DNA of 64,000 nt from Geobacillus zalihae NBRC 101842 (GTDB taxonomy: Bacteria > Bacillota > Bacilli > Bacillales > Anoxybacillaceae): positions 1 to 64,000 of the forward strand of contig NZ_BCPV01000011.1 of NCBI RefSeq assembly GCF_001544135.1, in the 5' to 3' direction. The translations under genes were made by a program, and so were the position numbers. The notes beneath the pieces are model-generated. The model ran no database searches, was not told where the DNA came from, and saw nothing but the letters and a program-made list of their open reading frames with translations. Below are positions 18,204 to 27,751 of this stretch, in pieces; position 1 is the stretch's first letter; every line of letters begins with the position of its first letter.

Positions 18204-19940
18204 TCAGGCAAGTGAAAATGTTCGTTTGACAAACGACACGACTTCCTCAGCCGTGCCGAGCGACAACACCGTTTCTTTGATGCGAGCCGCCTCTTCTTTC
18301 GACAATTGTTTCAACTGAGCGCGCGCCGGCAAAATCGAGGTGGCGCTCATGCTGAACTCATCAAGGCCAAGGGCAAGCAAAATCGGAATCGCGATCGGGT
18401 CGCCGGCCATTTCTCCGCACATCCCGACCCATTTTCCTTCGCGATGGGCGGCATCGATCACGTGGCTGATGAGCCGCAAAATCGCCGGGTTGTACGGCTG
18501 GTACAAATACGCAACCCGCTCATTCATCCGATCGGCCGCCATCGTATATTGGATCAGGTCGTTCGTTCCAATGCTGAAGAAATCGACTTCTTTCGCAAAC
18601 TGGTCCGCCATGACGGCAGCTGCCGGGATTTCCACCATCATGCCGACTTCAATTCCATCCGCAACGGCAACCCCTTGGCGGAGGAGCGCCTCTTTTTCTT
18701 CAAGCAAAATGGCTTTCGCTTGGCGGAATTCATCGAGCGTCGCAATCATCGGGAACATGATTTTCAAATTGCCGTACACACTCGCCCGCAACAAGGCGCG
18801 CAGCTGCGTCCGAAACATGTCTTGCATCTCAAGGCAAAGGCGGATCGCCCGGAACCCTAAGAACGGATTCATTTCTTTCGGCAGCTGCAAATACGGCAGC
18901 TCTTTGTCGCCGCCAATGTCAAGCGTCCGCACAACGACCGGCTTGCCATTCATTTGTTCCAGCACCGTTTTGTAAGCCACAAACTGTTCGTCTTCCGTCG
19001 GCAGTTCCGAGCGTCCCATGTATAGAAATTCTGTGCGATACAATCCGATTCCTTCCGCTCCGTTCGCCAACGCTCCTTTCACATCGTCTGGCGTGCCGAT
19101 GTTGGCAGCCAGCTCGACATGAATGCCGTCAGCCGTCACGGTCGCCTCGTGAACGAGTTTCGCCCATTCTGCCTTTTGCGCCTCATAGCGGGCCCGTTTT
19201 TGTTCATATTGGGCGAGCAACTCCGGCGATGGATTGATGATTACTTGGCCGTCGAGCCCATCGACAATGACGATGTCGCCGTTTTTTACTTCCGCCGTCA
19301 CCGTCTTCGTGCCGACGACGGCAGGGATTTCGAGCGAACGGGCCATAATTGCTGAATGCGACGTCCGCCCGCCGATGTCGGTGGCAAATCCTTTCACATA
19401 TTGGCGGTTCAGCTGCGCCGTATCGGATGGCGTCAAGTCTTCCGCGATGATCACGACTTCCTCAGAAATGAGGCTCGGGTTCGAGATTGTGACGCCAAGC
19501 AGATGGGCGAGGACGCGCTTTGTCACATCGCGGATGTCAGCGGCCCGTTCTTTCATATATTCATTGTCCATCGCCTCGAACATCGAGATGAAAAACGAGG
19601 CGGTTTCATCGAGAGCGTACTCGGCATTGACGCGCTCCGTTTAGATTTTTTCTTTAATCGGGTTCAACAATTCTGGGTCGTCAAGCACAAGCAAGTGGGC
19701 GGCAAAAATGGCCGCTTTATCTTCGCCAAGCTTTTCCAAGGCATGCTGCTTGATGGCTTCCAGCTCTTCTTTCGCTTTCGCCACCGCCGCCTCAAGCCGC
19801 GCTACTTCCGCTTCAACATCGGCAACAGCCCGTTTTTCGGCTGCCAAATCAGGGGTTTCTAAGCGGTATGCCTTCGCGATGGCAATACCGCTCGATGCAG
19901 CAATCCCATGGATCGTTTTTTCACGGATTGCGTTTCCCAT
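18204..19940 (-). pseudogene. ptsI: PTS enzyme I interrupted by an in-frame TAA at codon 100
   Basis: Enzyme I passes phosphate from phosphoenolpyruvate to HPr and serves all PTS sugars. The reading frame is continuous for 578 codons except that codon 100 (19643-19641) is TAA. Before it comes ...LLNPIKEKI and after it, in the same frame, [17 protein letters not shown]..., where homologues carry one ordinary residue. The N-terminal piece (99 residues) keeps only part of the HPr-binding helical domain. The rest holds the active histidine in [15 protein letters not shown], the PEP site and the catalytic cysteine in [13 protein letters not shown] to TAA change would suffice. No ribosome site precedes the internal ATG at 19583. 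Start overlaps the ptsH stop as TAATG. Confidence 0.9.
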
Positions 19941-20206
19941 TATTCTGCAAGACCTTCTTTCGCCAACGTATCCGTTAACGCCGCCATTGCTTCCGCCGCA
20001 TCGGCCCCTTCTGCCGTGATTTTGATCGTTGCCCCTTTCGGAATGCCTAACGACATGACGCCCATGATCGATTTCAAGTTCACCGTTTTGCCGTTGTACT
20101 CAAGCTGGATTTCGCTGTTGAATTTGCTCGCCGTTTGCACCAAAATCGTCGCCGGACGAGCGTGGATGCCGGAATCAGAAACGACTTTAAACGTTTTTTC
20201 TGCCAT
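19940..20206 (-). CDS. ptsH: phosphocarrier protein HPr
   Basis: The 88-residue HPr shuttles phosphate from enzyme I to EIIA domains and, when phosphorylated on serine, acts as CcpA co-repressor in Firmicutes. His15 lies in [11 protein letters not shown] and Ser46 in NLKSIMGVM, both at the canonical positions if the start is ATG 20206. A GGGGA site lies nine bases upstream; the frame upstream is lysine-rich and not part of the family. It sits between ptsG (106 bases) and ptsI (one-base overlap). It appears intact although its phosphodonor gene is broken. Confidence 0.95.
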   Translation of the reverse strand: MAEKTFKVVSDSGIHARPATILVQTASKFNSEIQLEYNGKTVNLKSIMGVMSLGIPKGATIKITAEGADAAEAMAALTDTLAKEGLAE

Positions 20207-20312
20207 GTTCATCATTCCCCTTTTCTTCAATTTTTTCTTTGCCATCATATCAAATGCAGGGGCGGGAAGGCAACGGAAAATGCTTGTCCCCGCCCCGCGG
20301 CGAATAAGCAGC

Positions 20313-22337
20313 TTAGCGGATCGTCACAACAGCGTCTTCTCCTCGAGCAACTGAGCCTTGCTTGTTGACGTGAACCGTTTCGCCGGCTTGGAGATTCGTG
20401 AAAATCACCGGTGTGACGATCGATGGGGCGTTCTGTTTGACATAATCAAGGTCGACGCGCAAAATCGGCTGTCCTTTTTTCACTTCGTCGCCTTCCTTCA
20501 CAAGCGCTTCAAACCCTTGGCCGTTCAGCTTCACCGTATCGATGCCGACGTGGATCAAAATTTCATGCCCGCCGGCCGACTGAATGCCAATGGCGTGCTT
20601 CGTCGGAAAGACGTTGATGATCTTCCCATCAACCGGAGAGACGACCGTGCCGTCCGTCGGCATGACTGCGAACCCATCGCCCATCATTTTTTGCGAAAAC
20701 ACTTGGTCCGGCACTTCAGCGAGCGGAACGATTTCTCCGGACATCGGCGAAGCGATCGTTTCGGACTCCGCGGCTTCCGAAGCCGCTGTTTTCGGCTTTT
20801 CTTCTTCCGCCGCACGGGCCGGCGCTTTTCCTTGCATGATGTCTTGAATTTGCCCTTTTAACATATCCGATTTCGGACCGAAAATCGCTTGCACGTTGTT
20901 GCCGACTTCCAGCACCCCGGCAGCGCCAAGCGCCTTCAGGCGGTCTTTATCGACTTGGCCAATGTCATGGACCGACACGCGCAAACGTGTAATGCAGGCG
21001 TCCAAATGTTCGATGTTTTCCTTTCCGCCAAGAGCAGCGAGCACTTCATACGGCAGGTCGCCAGCAGCGGCCGCCTCGGCTTTCGGTGCTTCCTCGACCG
21101 TTTTTTCCCGGCCCGGCGTCGCCAAATCCCATTTGCGGATCGCAAAGCGGAACCCGAAATAATAAATCACGGCAAACACCAAGCCGACCGGAATGACGAG
21201 CCACCATGCCGTCCGGTTTGGCAGAACGCCAAACAGCAAGAAGTCAATGACCCCGCCGGAGAACGTCATCCCGATTTTGACGTTCAACAAGTGCATGATC
21301 ATAAACGACAAGCCGGCAAAAACGCAGTGAATGGCAAACAGCACCGGAGCGACAAACAAGAACGAAAATTCGATCGGTTCGGTAATCCCAGTCAAAAACG
21401 ATGTCAACGCAGCCGATCCCATAATGCCGGCCACAACTTTTTTGTTTTCTGGCCGCGCTTCATGGTAGATGGCAAGCGCCGCTGCCGGAAGGCCGAACAT
21501 CATAAACGGAAACTTCCCGGTCATGAACGTGCCGGCCGTCAGTTCCACGCCGTCTTTCAGCTGCTCGAAAAAGATTTTTTGGTCGCCATGGACCACTTGC
21601 CCGGCTTTATTGACGTATTCGCCAAATTCAAACCAAAACGGTGCATAGAAAATATGATGCAAGCCAAACGGAATCAACGCCCGTTCGATGACGCCGAAAA
21701 TAAAGGCGGCCAACGGTTTGTTCGCATCGATCATATTGTGCGAAAACGCATTGAGCCCGTGCTGAATCGGCGGCCAGATGAATGTCATGATAATGCCAAG
21801 CACGACCGCAGACGCCGCCGTCACGATCGGCACGAACCGCTTGCCGGCAAAAAAGCCGAGATATTGCGGCAGTTCGATATTGAAGTATTTGTTGTACATG
21901 TAGGCGGCCAAAATCCCGACGATAATCCCCCCAAAGGCGCCGGTTTGCAGCGTCGGGATGCCGAGAATGTTGGCATACGACGGGTCAGCGCCGACCATAT
22001 CGGCCGTTACACCTAAGATGACGCTCATCGTCACGTTCATAATCAAGTAGCCGATGATCGCCGCCAAGCCTGCGACTCCGTCCCCGCCGGCAAGGCCGAT
22101 CGCTACGCCGACCGCAAACAAGAGCGACAAGTTGGAGAAGACGATGCCGCCCGCTTGCTCCATCACGTTGGAGACGAGCACGACCCAATCGGCTTTTAAT
22201 GCGGGAATTTTATCCGTGAGCGCCGGGTTTTTCAACGCATTGCCAAACGCCAGCAAAATCCCGGCCGCCGGCAAAATCGCCACCGGCAACATGAGCGCTT
22301 TCCCGACTTTTTGCAGCGTGCCAAACGCTCGCTTCAT
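20313..22337 (-). CDS. ptsG: PTS glucose-specific EIICBA transporter
   Basis: A 674-residue membrane permease that phosphorylates glucose during uptake. Order of domains: EIIC with about ten hydrophobic segments (1-390), EIIB with the phosphocysteine in [12 protein letters not shown] near 450, an Ala/Glu linker, and EIIA with the phosphohistidine in [15 protein letters not shown] near 600. Start choice: ATG at 22337, eight bases after AAAGGAGG; another ATG two codons upstream is too close to the site. Preceded by a GlcT-type antiterminator/terminator and followed by ptsH-ptsI, as in B. subtilis ptsGHI. Confidence 0.93.
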   Translation of the reverse strand: MKRAFGTLQKVGKALMLPVAILPAAGILLAFGNALKNPALTDKIPALKADWVVLVSNVMEQAGGIVFSNLSLLFAVGVAIGLAGGDGVAGLAAIIGYLIMNVTMSVILGVTADMVGADPSYANILGIPTLQTGAFGGIIVGILAAYMYNKYFNIELPQYLGFFAGKRFVPIVTAASAVVLGIIMTFIWPPIQHGLNAFSHNMIDANKPLAAFIFGVIERALIPFGLHHIFYAPFWFEFGEYVNKAGQVVHGDQKIFFEQLKDGVELTAGTFMTGKFPFMMFGLPAAALAIYHEARPENKKVVAGIMGSAALTSFLTGITEPIEFSFLFVAPVLFAIHCVFAGLSFMIMHLLNVKIGMTFSGGVIDFLLFGVLPNRTAWWLVIPVGLVFAVIYYFGFRFAIRKWDLATPGREKTVEEAPKAEAAAAGDLPYEVLAALGGKENIEHLDACITRLRVSVHDIGQVDKDRLKALGAAGVLEVGNNVQAIFGPKSDMLKGQIQDIMQGKAPARAAEEEKPKTAASEAAESETIASPMSGEIVPLAEVPDQVFSQKMMGDGFAVMPTDGTVVSPVDGKIINVFPTKHAIGIQSAGGHEILIHVGIDTVKLNGQGFEALVKEGDEVKKGQPILRVDLDYVKQNAPSIVTPVIFTNLQAGETVHVNKQGSVARGEDAVVTIR

Positions 22338-22442
22338 CTTCATAACCTCCTTTAGGTTCCTTTTCTTAAGTTTTGCAGCAAACAGCCGATTCATGTATCG
22401 AAAATGGAGCGGACGCTTCCGAGGGGCATCGGCGCAATAAAA

Positions 22443-22556
22443 AAGGCATGACTAAAGAGAGGCAAAAAGAACGCTTACAACAGCGCGCATACATTCGCAA
22501 CTGTTGCCGCCTTATTTGCCCTCTTTACTCATGCCTGATCGAGTCAGTAACACGTA
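22443..22556 (-). promoter_or_regulatory. GlcT RNA antiterminator (RAT) overlapping a terminator in the ptsG leader
   Basis: On the minus strand ACGTGTTACTGACTCGATCA (about 22537-22556) runs into AGGCATGAGTAAAGAGG, the layout of RAT sequences bound by BglG/GlcT proteins. The bases from AGGCATGAG onward pair over more than 15 positions with CTCTTTAGTCATGCCT (22443-22460 region), followed by TTTTTATT. GlcT binding to the RAT should block this terminator and allow ptsG expression when glucose is present. Confidence 0.85.
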
Positions 22557-22568
22557 AAGCGAGACAAC

Positions 22569-23426
22569 CTATGCAGTTGTATTGTTCTTTTTCTCCGCCA
22601 GCCGTTGCAAATGCAACGTCAAATAGACCGCCTCGGCATCGTCCGCCGGCAGATGAAGCGTTTGCTGCATGACCTTAACCAACTTCCATGCTAGATTATA
22701 GCACAATGGATACGCTTCCTTCAAGATTTTCGACAAATTTTTTGGTTCTTCGACTTTTTCACCTTTTTTCATCCGCTCAATCGCATAGCGCAAATGGCGG
22801 ACGAAACGCAAATAATGAACGCTCTCGCGGTCGATGTCAACGCCAAGCTGTTGCTCGACGATCTTGACAAGGTCAGCAATGAGCTGGGAATATCGATTCG
22901 CTTCCGACACGCTTCGTTTCGAAATCGCGCTATGAATATGAAGAGCAATAAAGCCTGTCTCCCCTTCAGGCAGGGAGACTCCGAGCTTTTGTTCAATCGT
23001 GCGGGCCACTTCATGGGCAATTTCATATTCCAACGGATACAAGCTTTTCGTCTCAGCCAAAAACGGGTTTTTGACGTCCAATCCTTGCTCAAGCCGCTTT
23101 AATGTAAAGGCGATATGGTCCGTCAGCGCCACATGGATGTGCTCGTCGAGCGGTGCGCCCACGCGTTGCTGAATATGTTGAACCACCTCGCTCATGAGGG
23201 CGATGAATTCTTCGCTCAATTCCGGAAGCAGCTTTTTGTATTGCTCTTGTTCGCGTTCGTTTTTCAGAACGAAACATTTTTCCACAGCGCTCTTCGCAAT
23301 CTCGTCCCCCCGTTTTTTGCCGAAGCCGATTCCTTTGCCAAGCAGGACGACTTCGCCATACGCCGGATGGGAAGCGATTAACACGTTATTGTTGAGCGTT
23401 TTTTCGACGCGAAACGGCTGTTCCAT
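22569..23426 (-). CDS. glcT: GlcT-type transcriptional antiterminator
   Basis: A 285-residue BglG-family protein. The N-terminal 60 residues form the RNA-binding CAT domain (VEKTLNNNVLIASHPAYGEVVLLGKGIGFGKKRGD). Two PTS regulation domains follow, with conserved histidines in ALTDHIAFTLKR and EIAHEVA (PRD1) and in FVRHLRYAIERM and CYNLAWKL (PRD2 region). In B. subtilis GlcT is phosphorylated and inactivated by EII-Glc when glucose is absent. ATG at 23426 is seven bases after AAGGAGG. It lies directly upstream of the RAT and ptsG it should control. Confidence 0.92.
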   Translation of the reverse strand: MEQPFRVEKTLNNNVLIASHPAYGEVVLLGKGIGFGKKRGDEIAKSAVEKCFVLKNEREQEQYKKLLPELSEEFIALMSEVVQHIQQRVGAPLDEHIHVALTDHIAFTLKRLEQGLDVKNPFLAETKSLYPLEYEIAHEVARTIEQKLGVSLPEGETGFIALHIHSAISKRSVSEANRYSQLIADLVKIVEQQLGVDIDRESVHYLRFVRHLRYAIERMKKGEKVEEPKNLSKILKEAYPLCYNLAWKLVKVMQQTLHLPADDAEAVYLTLHLQRLAEKKNNTTA

Positions 23427-23627
23427 CAGGCTCCCTCCTTTCCGCACCCATCGTCTGCCGCTAGTCTATGCAGACTACATTATAAACCGGACGGGCCATC
23501 GCTCTCAATGACGTTTTTTGGATGGGGAGATGCTCTTCTCGACATACTAATAAGAGGGCTGGGAGGGAGGAAAGGTTTTGCGGGCATACGGCAAGCGGAG
23601 CGAAACGGGCCGAAAGGAGGGGATCGC

Positions 23628-23756
23628 ATGTCGAACAAAGGGAGACAAAACAAGGTGAGCCAAGAAACAGCCAACCCGACCGTCTCCAAGGCGGAGGCAG
23701 AAATGGCCAAAGACAGCGTGGATACGGCCAAACAAGCGAAAAAGAACCGCTCGTAG
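23628..23756 (+). CDS. small lysine-rich protein, 42 aa
   Basis: A 42-residue very hydrophilic peptide rich in Lys, Ala, Ser and Asn (MSNKGRQNKVSQETANPTV...). AAAGGAGGGG lies five bases before the ATG and a strong terminator follows at once, so it is very likely a real gene. Composition is like minor small acid-soluble spore proteins, but I cannot match a named family. It stands alone between glcT and an antiporter gene, both on the other strand. Confidence 0.65.
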   Translation: MSNKGRQNKVSQETANPTVSKAEAEMAKDSVDTAKQAKKNRS

Positions 23757-23758
23757 CG

Positions 23759-23802
23759 ACAGCGAGGCTGCCCTTTCTTGGGGACAGCCCCGCTGTTTTG
23801 CC
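23759..23802 (+). terminator. terminator of the 42-aa gene
   Basis: Long stem ACAGCGAGGCTG / CAGCCCCGCTGT (one mismatch) with a 14-base loop, followed by TTTTG. Confidence 0.75.
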
Positions 23803-23846
23803 GCTATAGCGCCGGCCATCGGCCCGGCCGCCCACTTCGACGGCGA

Positions 23847-25016
23847 CTAGGCCGTCCGGCGCACCGGATGAAGACGGCTGAAAATCATCTTCAATAATGG
23901 CGGCGTCACAACAGTCGTTACCAATACGACGATGATCATGACCGCAAACATGTCTCCATCAAGCAGGCCGGCTTCCAAGCCGATGCCGGCGATGATGAGC
24001 GCCACCTCACCGCGCGACACCATGCCAGCACCTACCGCCAGCGAGCTTCCCCACGAAAATCCGGCCCATTTTGCCCCCAGCGCGGCGCCGACAAGCTTTG
24101 TCAAAATCGCGAGCGCACTCCAACCGACAATCAGCGGCCAATGCTCGACGATGCCGGAAAAGTCGGCCGCAACCCCGATGGAGGTAAAAAAGACAGGGAC
24201 AAACAAAGAATAGGCGATCGTTTCCACTTTCTCAAATACTTCTTCCCGATAGTCCGTAAAACTCGCGCCAAGCCCGGCCATATAGGCGCCGATGATCGCC
24301 GCCACCCCCATCGCCTCAGCAAAATAGGCAAAGGCAAAACAGATGACCAGCCCGGCTGAGACGACCGCCTCTGTCACACGCAACGGGGCAAACCACTTTA
24401 ATACGAGCGGGATGGCTTTCCAAGCGAGCAAAATGGCGACGGCAAAAAAAACAGCTTTTTTCAGCACGACCGCACCAAGCTCGACGTCGCCGCCAGTTAG
24501 GCTTAATAAAAACGCCAAGGCAATGACGACCAGCACGTCGTCGATGACCGCCGCGCCGAGAATCGCGGATCCTTCCTTCGATTGCAGCTGTCCCATCTCT
24601 TTGAGCGCCTGCACGGAAATGCTGACGCTCGTTGCGGACAGCAAAAGTCCGAGGAAAAGAGCTGTGCCGGTTTCCATGCCGAACGCTGCGCTAGCCGCAT
24701 ACCCGGCGAGCAGCGGAACGAGAATGCCGAGCACTCCGACCGCCACAGCAGCTTTTCCAGTGCGCCGAAACTGGTCCATATCCGTCTCAAGGCCGGCGAT
24801 AAACATAAGCAAAATGACGCCGATTTGGCTTAACTCCTGCAAAAGGTCGGTATCCTCGATCACACCGAGCACGCTCGGACCAAGCACAATGCCGATGAGC
24901 AGCTTGCCGAGCACGGCGGGCTGGCCAAGGCGCACGGCAAGATCGCCGGCAAGTTTGGCGGCGAACAAAATGACTGCCAGTTGGGCGATGAACACACCAT
25001 CACATCCTTTTCCCAT
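23847..25016 (-). CDS. CPA2-type Na+(K+)/H+ antiporter
   Basis: A 389-residue integral membrane protein with about 12 hydrophobic segments. It shows the CPA2 hallmarks: ILLMFIAGLETDMDQF in the N-terminal part and the ion-binding AAVIDDVLVVIALAFL, where the two aspartates form the transport site. Also present are AYMAGLGASF and GMVSRGEVALIIAGIGLEAGL. It ends after the membrane part and lacks the TrkA-N domain of KefB/C. Likely role is sodium or potassium/proton exchange in pH and salt homeostasis. ATG at 25016 follows GGGGAGGG by four bases. Confidence 0.87.
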   Translation of the reverse strand: MGKGCDGVFIAQLAVILFAAKLAGDLAVRLGQPAVLGKLLIGIVLGPSVLGVIEDTDLLQELSQIGVILLMFIAGLETDMDQFRRTGKAAVAVGVLGILVPLLAGYAASAAFGMETGTALFLGLLLSATSVSISVQALKEMGQLQSKEGSAILGAAVIDDVLVVIALAFLLSLTGGDVELGAVVLKKAVFFAVAILLAWKAIPLVLKWFAPLRVTEAVVSAGLVICFAFAYFAEAMGVAAIIGAYMAGLGASFTDYREEVFEKVETIAYSLFVPVFFTSIGVAADFSGIVEHWPLIVGWSALAILTKLVGAALGAKWAGFSWGSSLAVGAGMVSRGEVALIIAGIGLEAGLLDGDMFAVMIIVVLVTTVVTPPLLKMIFSRLHPVRRTA

Positions 25017-25060
25017 TATCCCTCCCCAAACTACGTTTATCATGTGCAATAGGTTTCATT

Positions 25061-25115
25061 TTTAACGGATTTCCGAAAGAAGTCTCCCACTTCAAGCAAA
25101 GCTAAGTCGGAATCG
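25061..25115 (+). mobile_element. possible IS200/IS605 left-end scar
   Basis: After TTTAA (25061-25065) comes CGGATTTCCGAAAGAAGTCTCCCACTTCAAGC. It aligns well with the left end of the 401-bp element at 53082 (CCTATTTCGCGCAGGAGACTCCCACTTCAACG on the minus strand). An imperfect hairpin CCCACTT / AAGTCGG follows. No transposase remains. The rest of the 301-base gap up to 25278 shows no gene that I can support. Confidence 0.45.
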
Positions 25116-25278
25116 TTCCCTGCACGATCGGCAGTTTCGACCCTAAACAACTGAAAGAGAAATTTTACGAACCAAAACGCGCTGTGCACCGACAGGGCCT
25201 ATGATGATCCACAAAACATCAGCCGCTGCCTGCCATAGAACTCGTCTGCCTATCAGCCATGGATTGAGCCGTTAGCCA

Positions 25279-25316
25279 AAAAAAACAGACATCCTCGCTC
25301 TGCGTGGACGCCTGTT
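25279..25316 (-). terminator. terminator of the histidine kinase gene
   Basis: On the minus strand ACAGGCGTCC pairs with GGATGTCTGT (G-U pairs included) around a loop of about ten bases, followed by TTTTTTTTGG. Confidence 0.78.
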
Positions 25317-25317
25317 G

Positions 25318-26610
25318 TTATGACAGCGCATTTTGCCGGCCGTTTGCGGCTTTGACGCCGCCGGACGGAAACGTCAAATGAACAGTCGTTCCCTTCCCAA
25401 CCTCGCTTTCGATCCGCATCGTTCCTTTATGTTCTTGAACGATTTTCATGCTTGTCGTCAGCCCGAGCCCCATTCCTTTTTCTTTCAAAGTGAAAAACGG
25501 TTCACCGATTTTCTGCAGCCGCTCTTTCGAGATGCCGACGCCGGTGTCGGCAACATCGACATAGATCTTCCCGTCCGCTTCCGCAACGTGGACGTATAAA
25601 ATTCCGCCATCAGGCATCGCTTCGATGGCATTTTTCATAACGTTCAACAACACTTGAACAATTTGGTTTTGATCGCCGTACACACAAGCTTTCGGAGCGG
25701 TGTTATGGACGGAAATGGAAACGTTGTTCAACGTCGCCTCATGGCCAATCAAGCTGATGACATACGAAATGGCCTCGTCTAGCAAAAACGGCCGATAATC
25801 GTGGCTTTGCGGCTTGGCGAGCACCAGCAGCTCGCTCACAATTTGGTTGATGCGGCCGAGTTCACTTAACATAATGCGCATATAATGATCATTCACTTCG
25901 CGCGTTTCTTGCATCATCTGAATAAATCCTTTCATGGAGGTGAGCGGATTGCGGATTTCATGGGCAATGCCGGCGGCCAGCTCGCCAAGGACGGACAGCT
26001 TTTCTTTTTTCAAGAGCAGCTCCTCGGCAAGCTTTTGCTGGGTAATGTCGCGGCCGATCGTCAGCAGCCCTTTGCGCGCTCCGTTTTCGTCAAAGAGCGG
26101 CACTTTAATGACGTCAAACGTCTTCACTTCCCCATCCGGCGTCGCAAACGACTCCTCGCGGCGGGTGACCGTTCCGCTTTTCCATGCTTCGCGGTCCGAT
26201 TCGATGCACTGCTCGAAAGCGTCCTTAAAAAACGGCACCAGCTCGCCAAGTTCACGATCGGTTTTCCCGACATAGTCGATACGCTCGAGATGATAAAGCC
26301 GCTGTCCGAAATCGTTGACGCGCAGCCATCGACCCTCGCTGTCTTTAAAGCAAACGAAATCGGGCATCGAATTGATGAGCGTAAGCAGCTGTTGTTCATT
26401 TTCTTCGATCTTTTCCAGCTGCTCGCGTTTTTTTAACAGCTGGTACAAAAAAATAGCCGAGAGCAAAATAAACACGGCCCCTTTGGCGGCGCCAAGCGCC
26501 ATATATACAGCGCGGCTGATCGACAGCATATTGAGCAGGGTGTCGGTGGCGGCAATCCATAAAATGCTGCCTATGATATATACTGCGATTACTTTTGTTT
26601 TGTTGACCAC
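25318..26610 (-). CDS. PAS-domain sensor histidine kinase (sporulation-kinase type)
   Basis: A 430-residue orphan kinase. Two N-terminal membrane helices (about 5-25 and 38-60) enclose only a short loop. A PAS domain follows (NSMPDFVCFKDSEGRWLRVN to TIGRDITQQ, about 80-205). Next come the dimerisation/phosphoacceptor domain GELAAGIAHEIRNPLTSMKGF and an HATPase with N box (NVMKNAIEA), G1 (DTGVGI) and G2 (KGMGLGL). The architecture resembles B. subtilis KinE/KinB-type kinases feeding the Spo0 phosphorelay. No response regulator gene is adjacent. Start is GTG at 26610, with AGGGG 12 bases away. Confidence 0.88.
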   Translation of the reverse strand: MVNKTKVIAVYIIGSILWIAATDTLLNMLSISRAVYMALGAAKGAVFILLSAIFLYQLLKKREQLEKIEENEQQLLTLINSMPDFVCFKDSEGRWLRVNDFGQRLYHLERIDYVGKTDRELGELVPFFKDAFEQCIESDREAWKSGTVTRREESFATPDGEVKTFDVIKVPLFDENGARKGLLTIGRDITQQKLAEELLLKKEKLSVLGELAAGIAHEIRNPLTSMKGFIQMMQETREVNDHYMRIMLSELGRINQIVSELLVLAKPQSHDYRPFLLDEAISYVISLIGHEATLNNVSISVHNTAPKACVYGDQNQIVQVLLNVMKNAIEAMPDGGILYVHVAEADGKIYVDVADTGVGISKERLQKIGEPFFTLKEKGMGLGLTTSMKIVQEHKGTMRIESEVGKGTTVHLTFPSGGVKAANGRQNALS

Positions 26611-26666
26611 GTTGTCATCGAACCCCTAACATGCAAAGTCGCTGGCGGCCACGGTCGCCCTCTAGG

Positions 26667-26912
26667 CTACATTTCCCGCGCCCAGCCGAGCAACCGCACG
26701 GCCAAGAGGGCGGCGCGCTCATGGTCAAGCCGCTTTTTTAGCGATGCCTCAAGCCGCTCGGCCACCGCCTCCGCCTCTTCCTCATAGGCGAACGAAAATG
26801 ACCACTCAAGCGCCGGAATGGCAATCACGATATATTCTTCTTTTCGATTTTCGTAAATGTAGACATTAGCCGGAGCTTGTCCGTCCATCACCGGCGTTTT
26901 GCGGATTTTCAT
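26667..26912 (-). CDS. YueH-like small protein
   Basis: An 81-residue protein beginning MKIRKTPVMDGQAPANVYIYENRKEEYIVIAIPALEWSF... It matches my memory of B. subtilis YueH, a conserved protein of unknown function. AAAGGTGG lies nine bases before the ATG. It is followed by the histidine kinase gene 56 bases downstream on the same strand. Confidence 0.7.
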   Translation of the reverse strand: MKIRKTPVMDGQAPANVYIYENRKEEYIVIAIPALEWSFSFAYEEEAEAVAERLEASLKKRLDHERAALLAVRLLGWAREM

Positions 26913-26977
26913 TTTTCCGTCCCACCTTTTCCTTTCAAGCCGTCCCCATTTTGTTTATTTTAACAAACGCCCGCTCC

Positions 26978-27727
26978 CTACTCAATATAAATCATTTTCC
27001 TTGTCATTCCCCCGTCGATGACCAAATTGACCCCGGTGATAAAATCGTTTTCCTCATCGCATAAATACAGACAAGCGCGGGCGATATCGTCCGGTTTGCC
27101 GACGCGGCCGGCCGGGTGCTGCCGGTGGTCAATGTCTCGCAGTTGCCCATAATCGCCCGTTTCAATCCAACCGGGGCTGATGCAATTGACGCGAATGCGA
27201 TCATCCGCAAACGACACCGCCAGCGCATGGGTCAAAGCGACAAGGCCGCCTTTCGATGCAGCGTACGCCTCGGAATTCGGCTCGGACATGAGCGCCCTTG
27301 TCGAGGCAATGTTGACGATGGCTCCGCCTTTTGCATTGCGGCGCATATATTTCGCTGCTTCTCGAGAAGCAAAAAAAGCGCTGCGCAAATTCGTTGACAG
27401 CACGTCATCCCACTCCTCAACCGTCAGCTCATACGGCGACTTCCAGCGTGAGACGCCAGCATTGTTGATCAAATAGTCAATGCGGCCGAAGCGGCCGGCA
27501 GCTTCTTGTACAAACCGTTCAATATCGTCCACCTTCCGCACATCCGCTGCCACAAAGATCGCCTTGAACCCGTCCGACTGCAATTGCGCGGCGAACGCTT
27601 CACCGTTTTGAATATCGCGGTCGATGATCACGACGTTCGCTCCCTGTTTTGCGAATGCTCTAGCGATCGCCTTGCCGATCCCATTCGCTCCACCGGTGAC
27701 AATGGCTGTTTTCTGTTCCATGCTCAT
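26978..27727 (-). CDS. SDR family oxidoreductase (glucose 1-dehydrogenase-like)
   Basis: A 249-residue short-chain dehydrogenase with TGGANGIGKAIA (cofactor), NNAGVSRW, IASTRALMSEPNSEAYAASKGG (Ser/Tyr/Lys) and GVNLVIDGGMTRKM. An aspartate after the second strand (IDRD) suggests NAD preference. The substrate is unknown. ATG at 27727 is preceded by GAAGGGAGAAGAG; a second ATG two codons later is possible. Upstream sequence is a transposon scar whose tnpB promoter could now drive this gene. Confidence 0.85.
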   Translation of the reverse strand: MSMEQKTAIVTGGANGIGKAIARAFAKQGANVVIIDRDIQNGEAFAAQLQSDGFKAIFVAADVRKVDDIERFVQEAAGRFGRIDYLINNAGVSRWKSPYELTVEEWDDVLSTNLRSAFFASREAAKYMRRNAKGGAIVNIASTRALMSEPNSEAYAASKGGLVALTHALAVSFADDRIRVNCISPGWIETGDYGQLRDIDHRQHPAGRVGKPDDIARACLYLCDEENDFITGVNLVIDGGMTRKMIYIE

Positions 27728-27751
27728 GTGCAATCTCTTCTCCCTTCCTTT

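Noticed and set aside
19583-19643. Frameshift in ptsI
   Set aside because: Both parts of ptsI are in the same frame; the lesion is a single in-frame TAA, not an indel.
20889-22016. Plus-strand frame of 375 codons opposite ptsG
   Set aside because: Antisense shadow of a well-supported gene, highly charged composition and no start signal.
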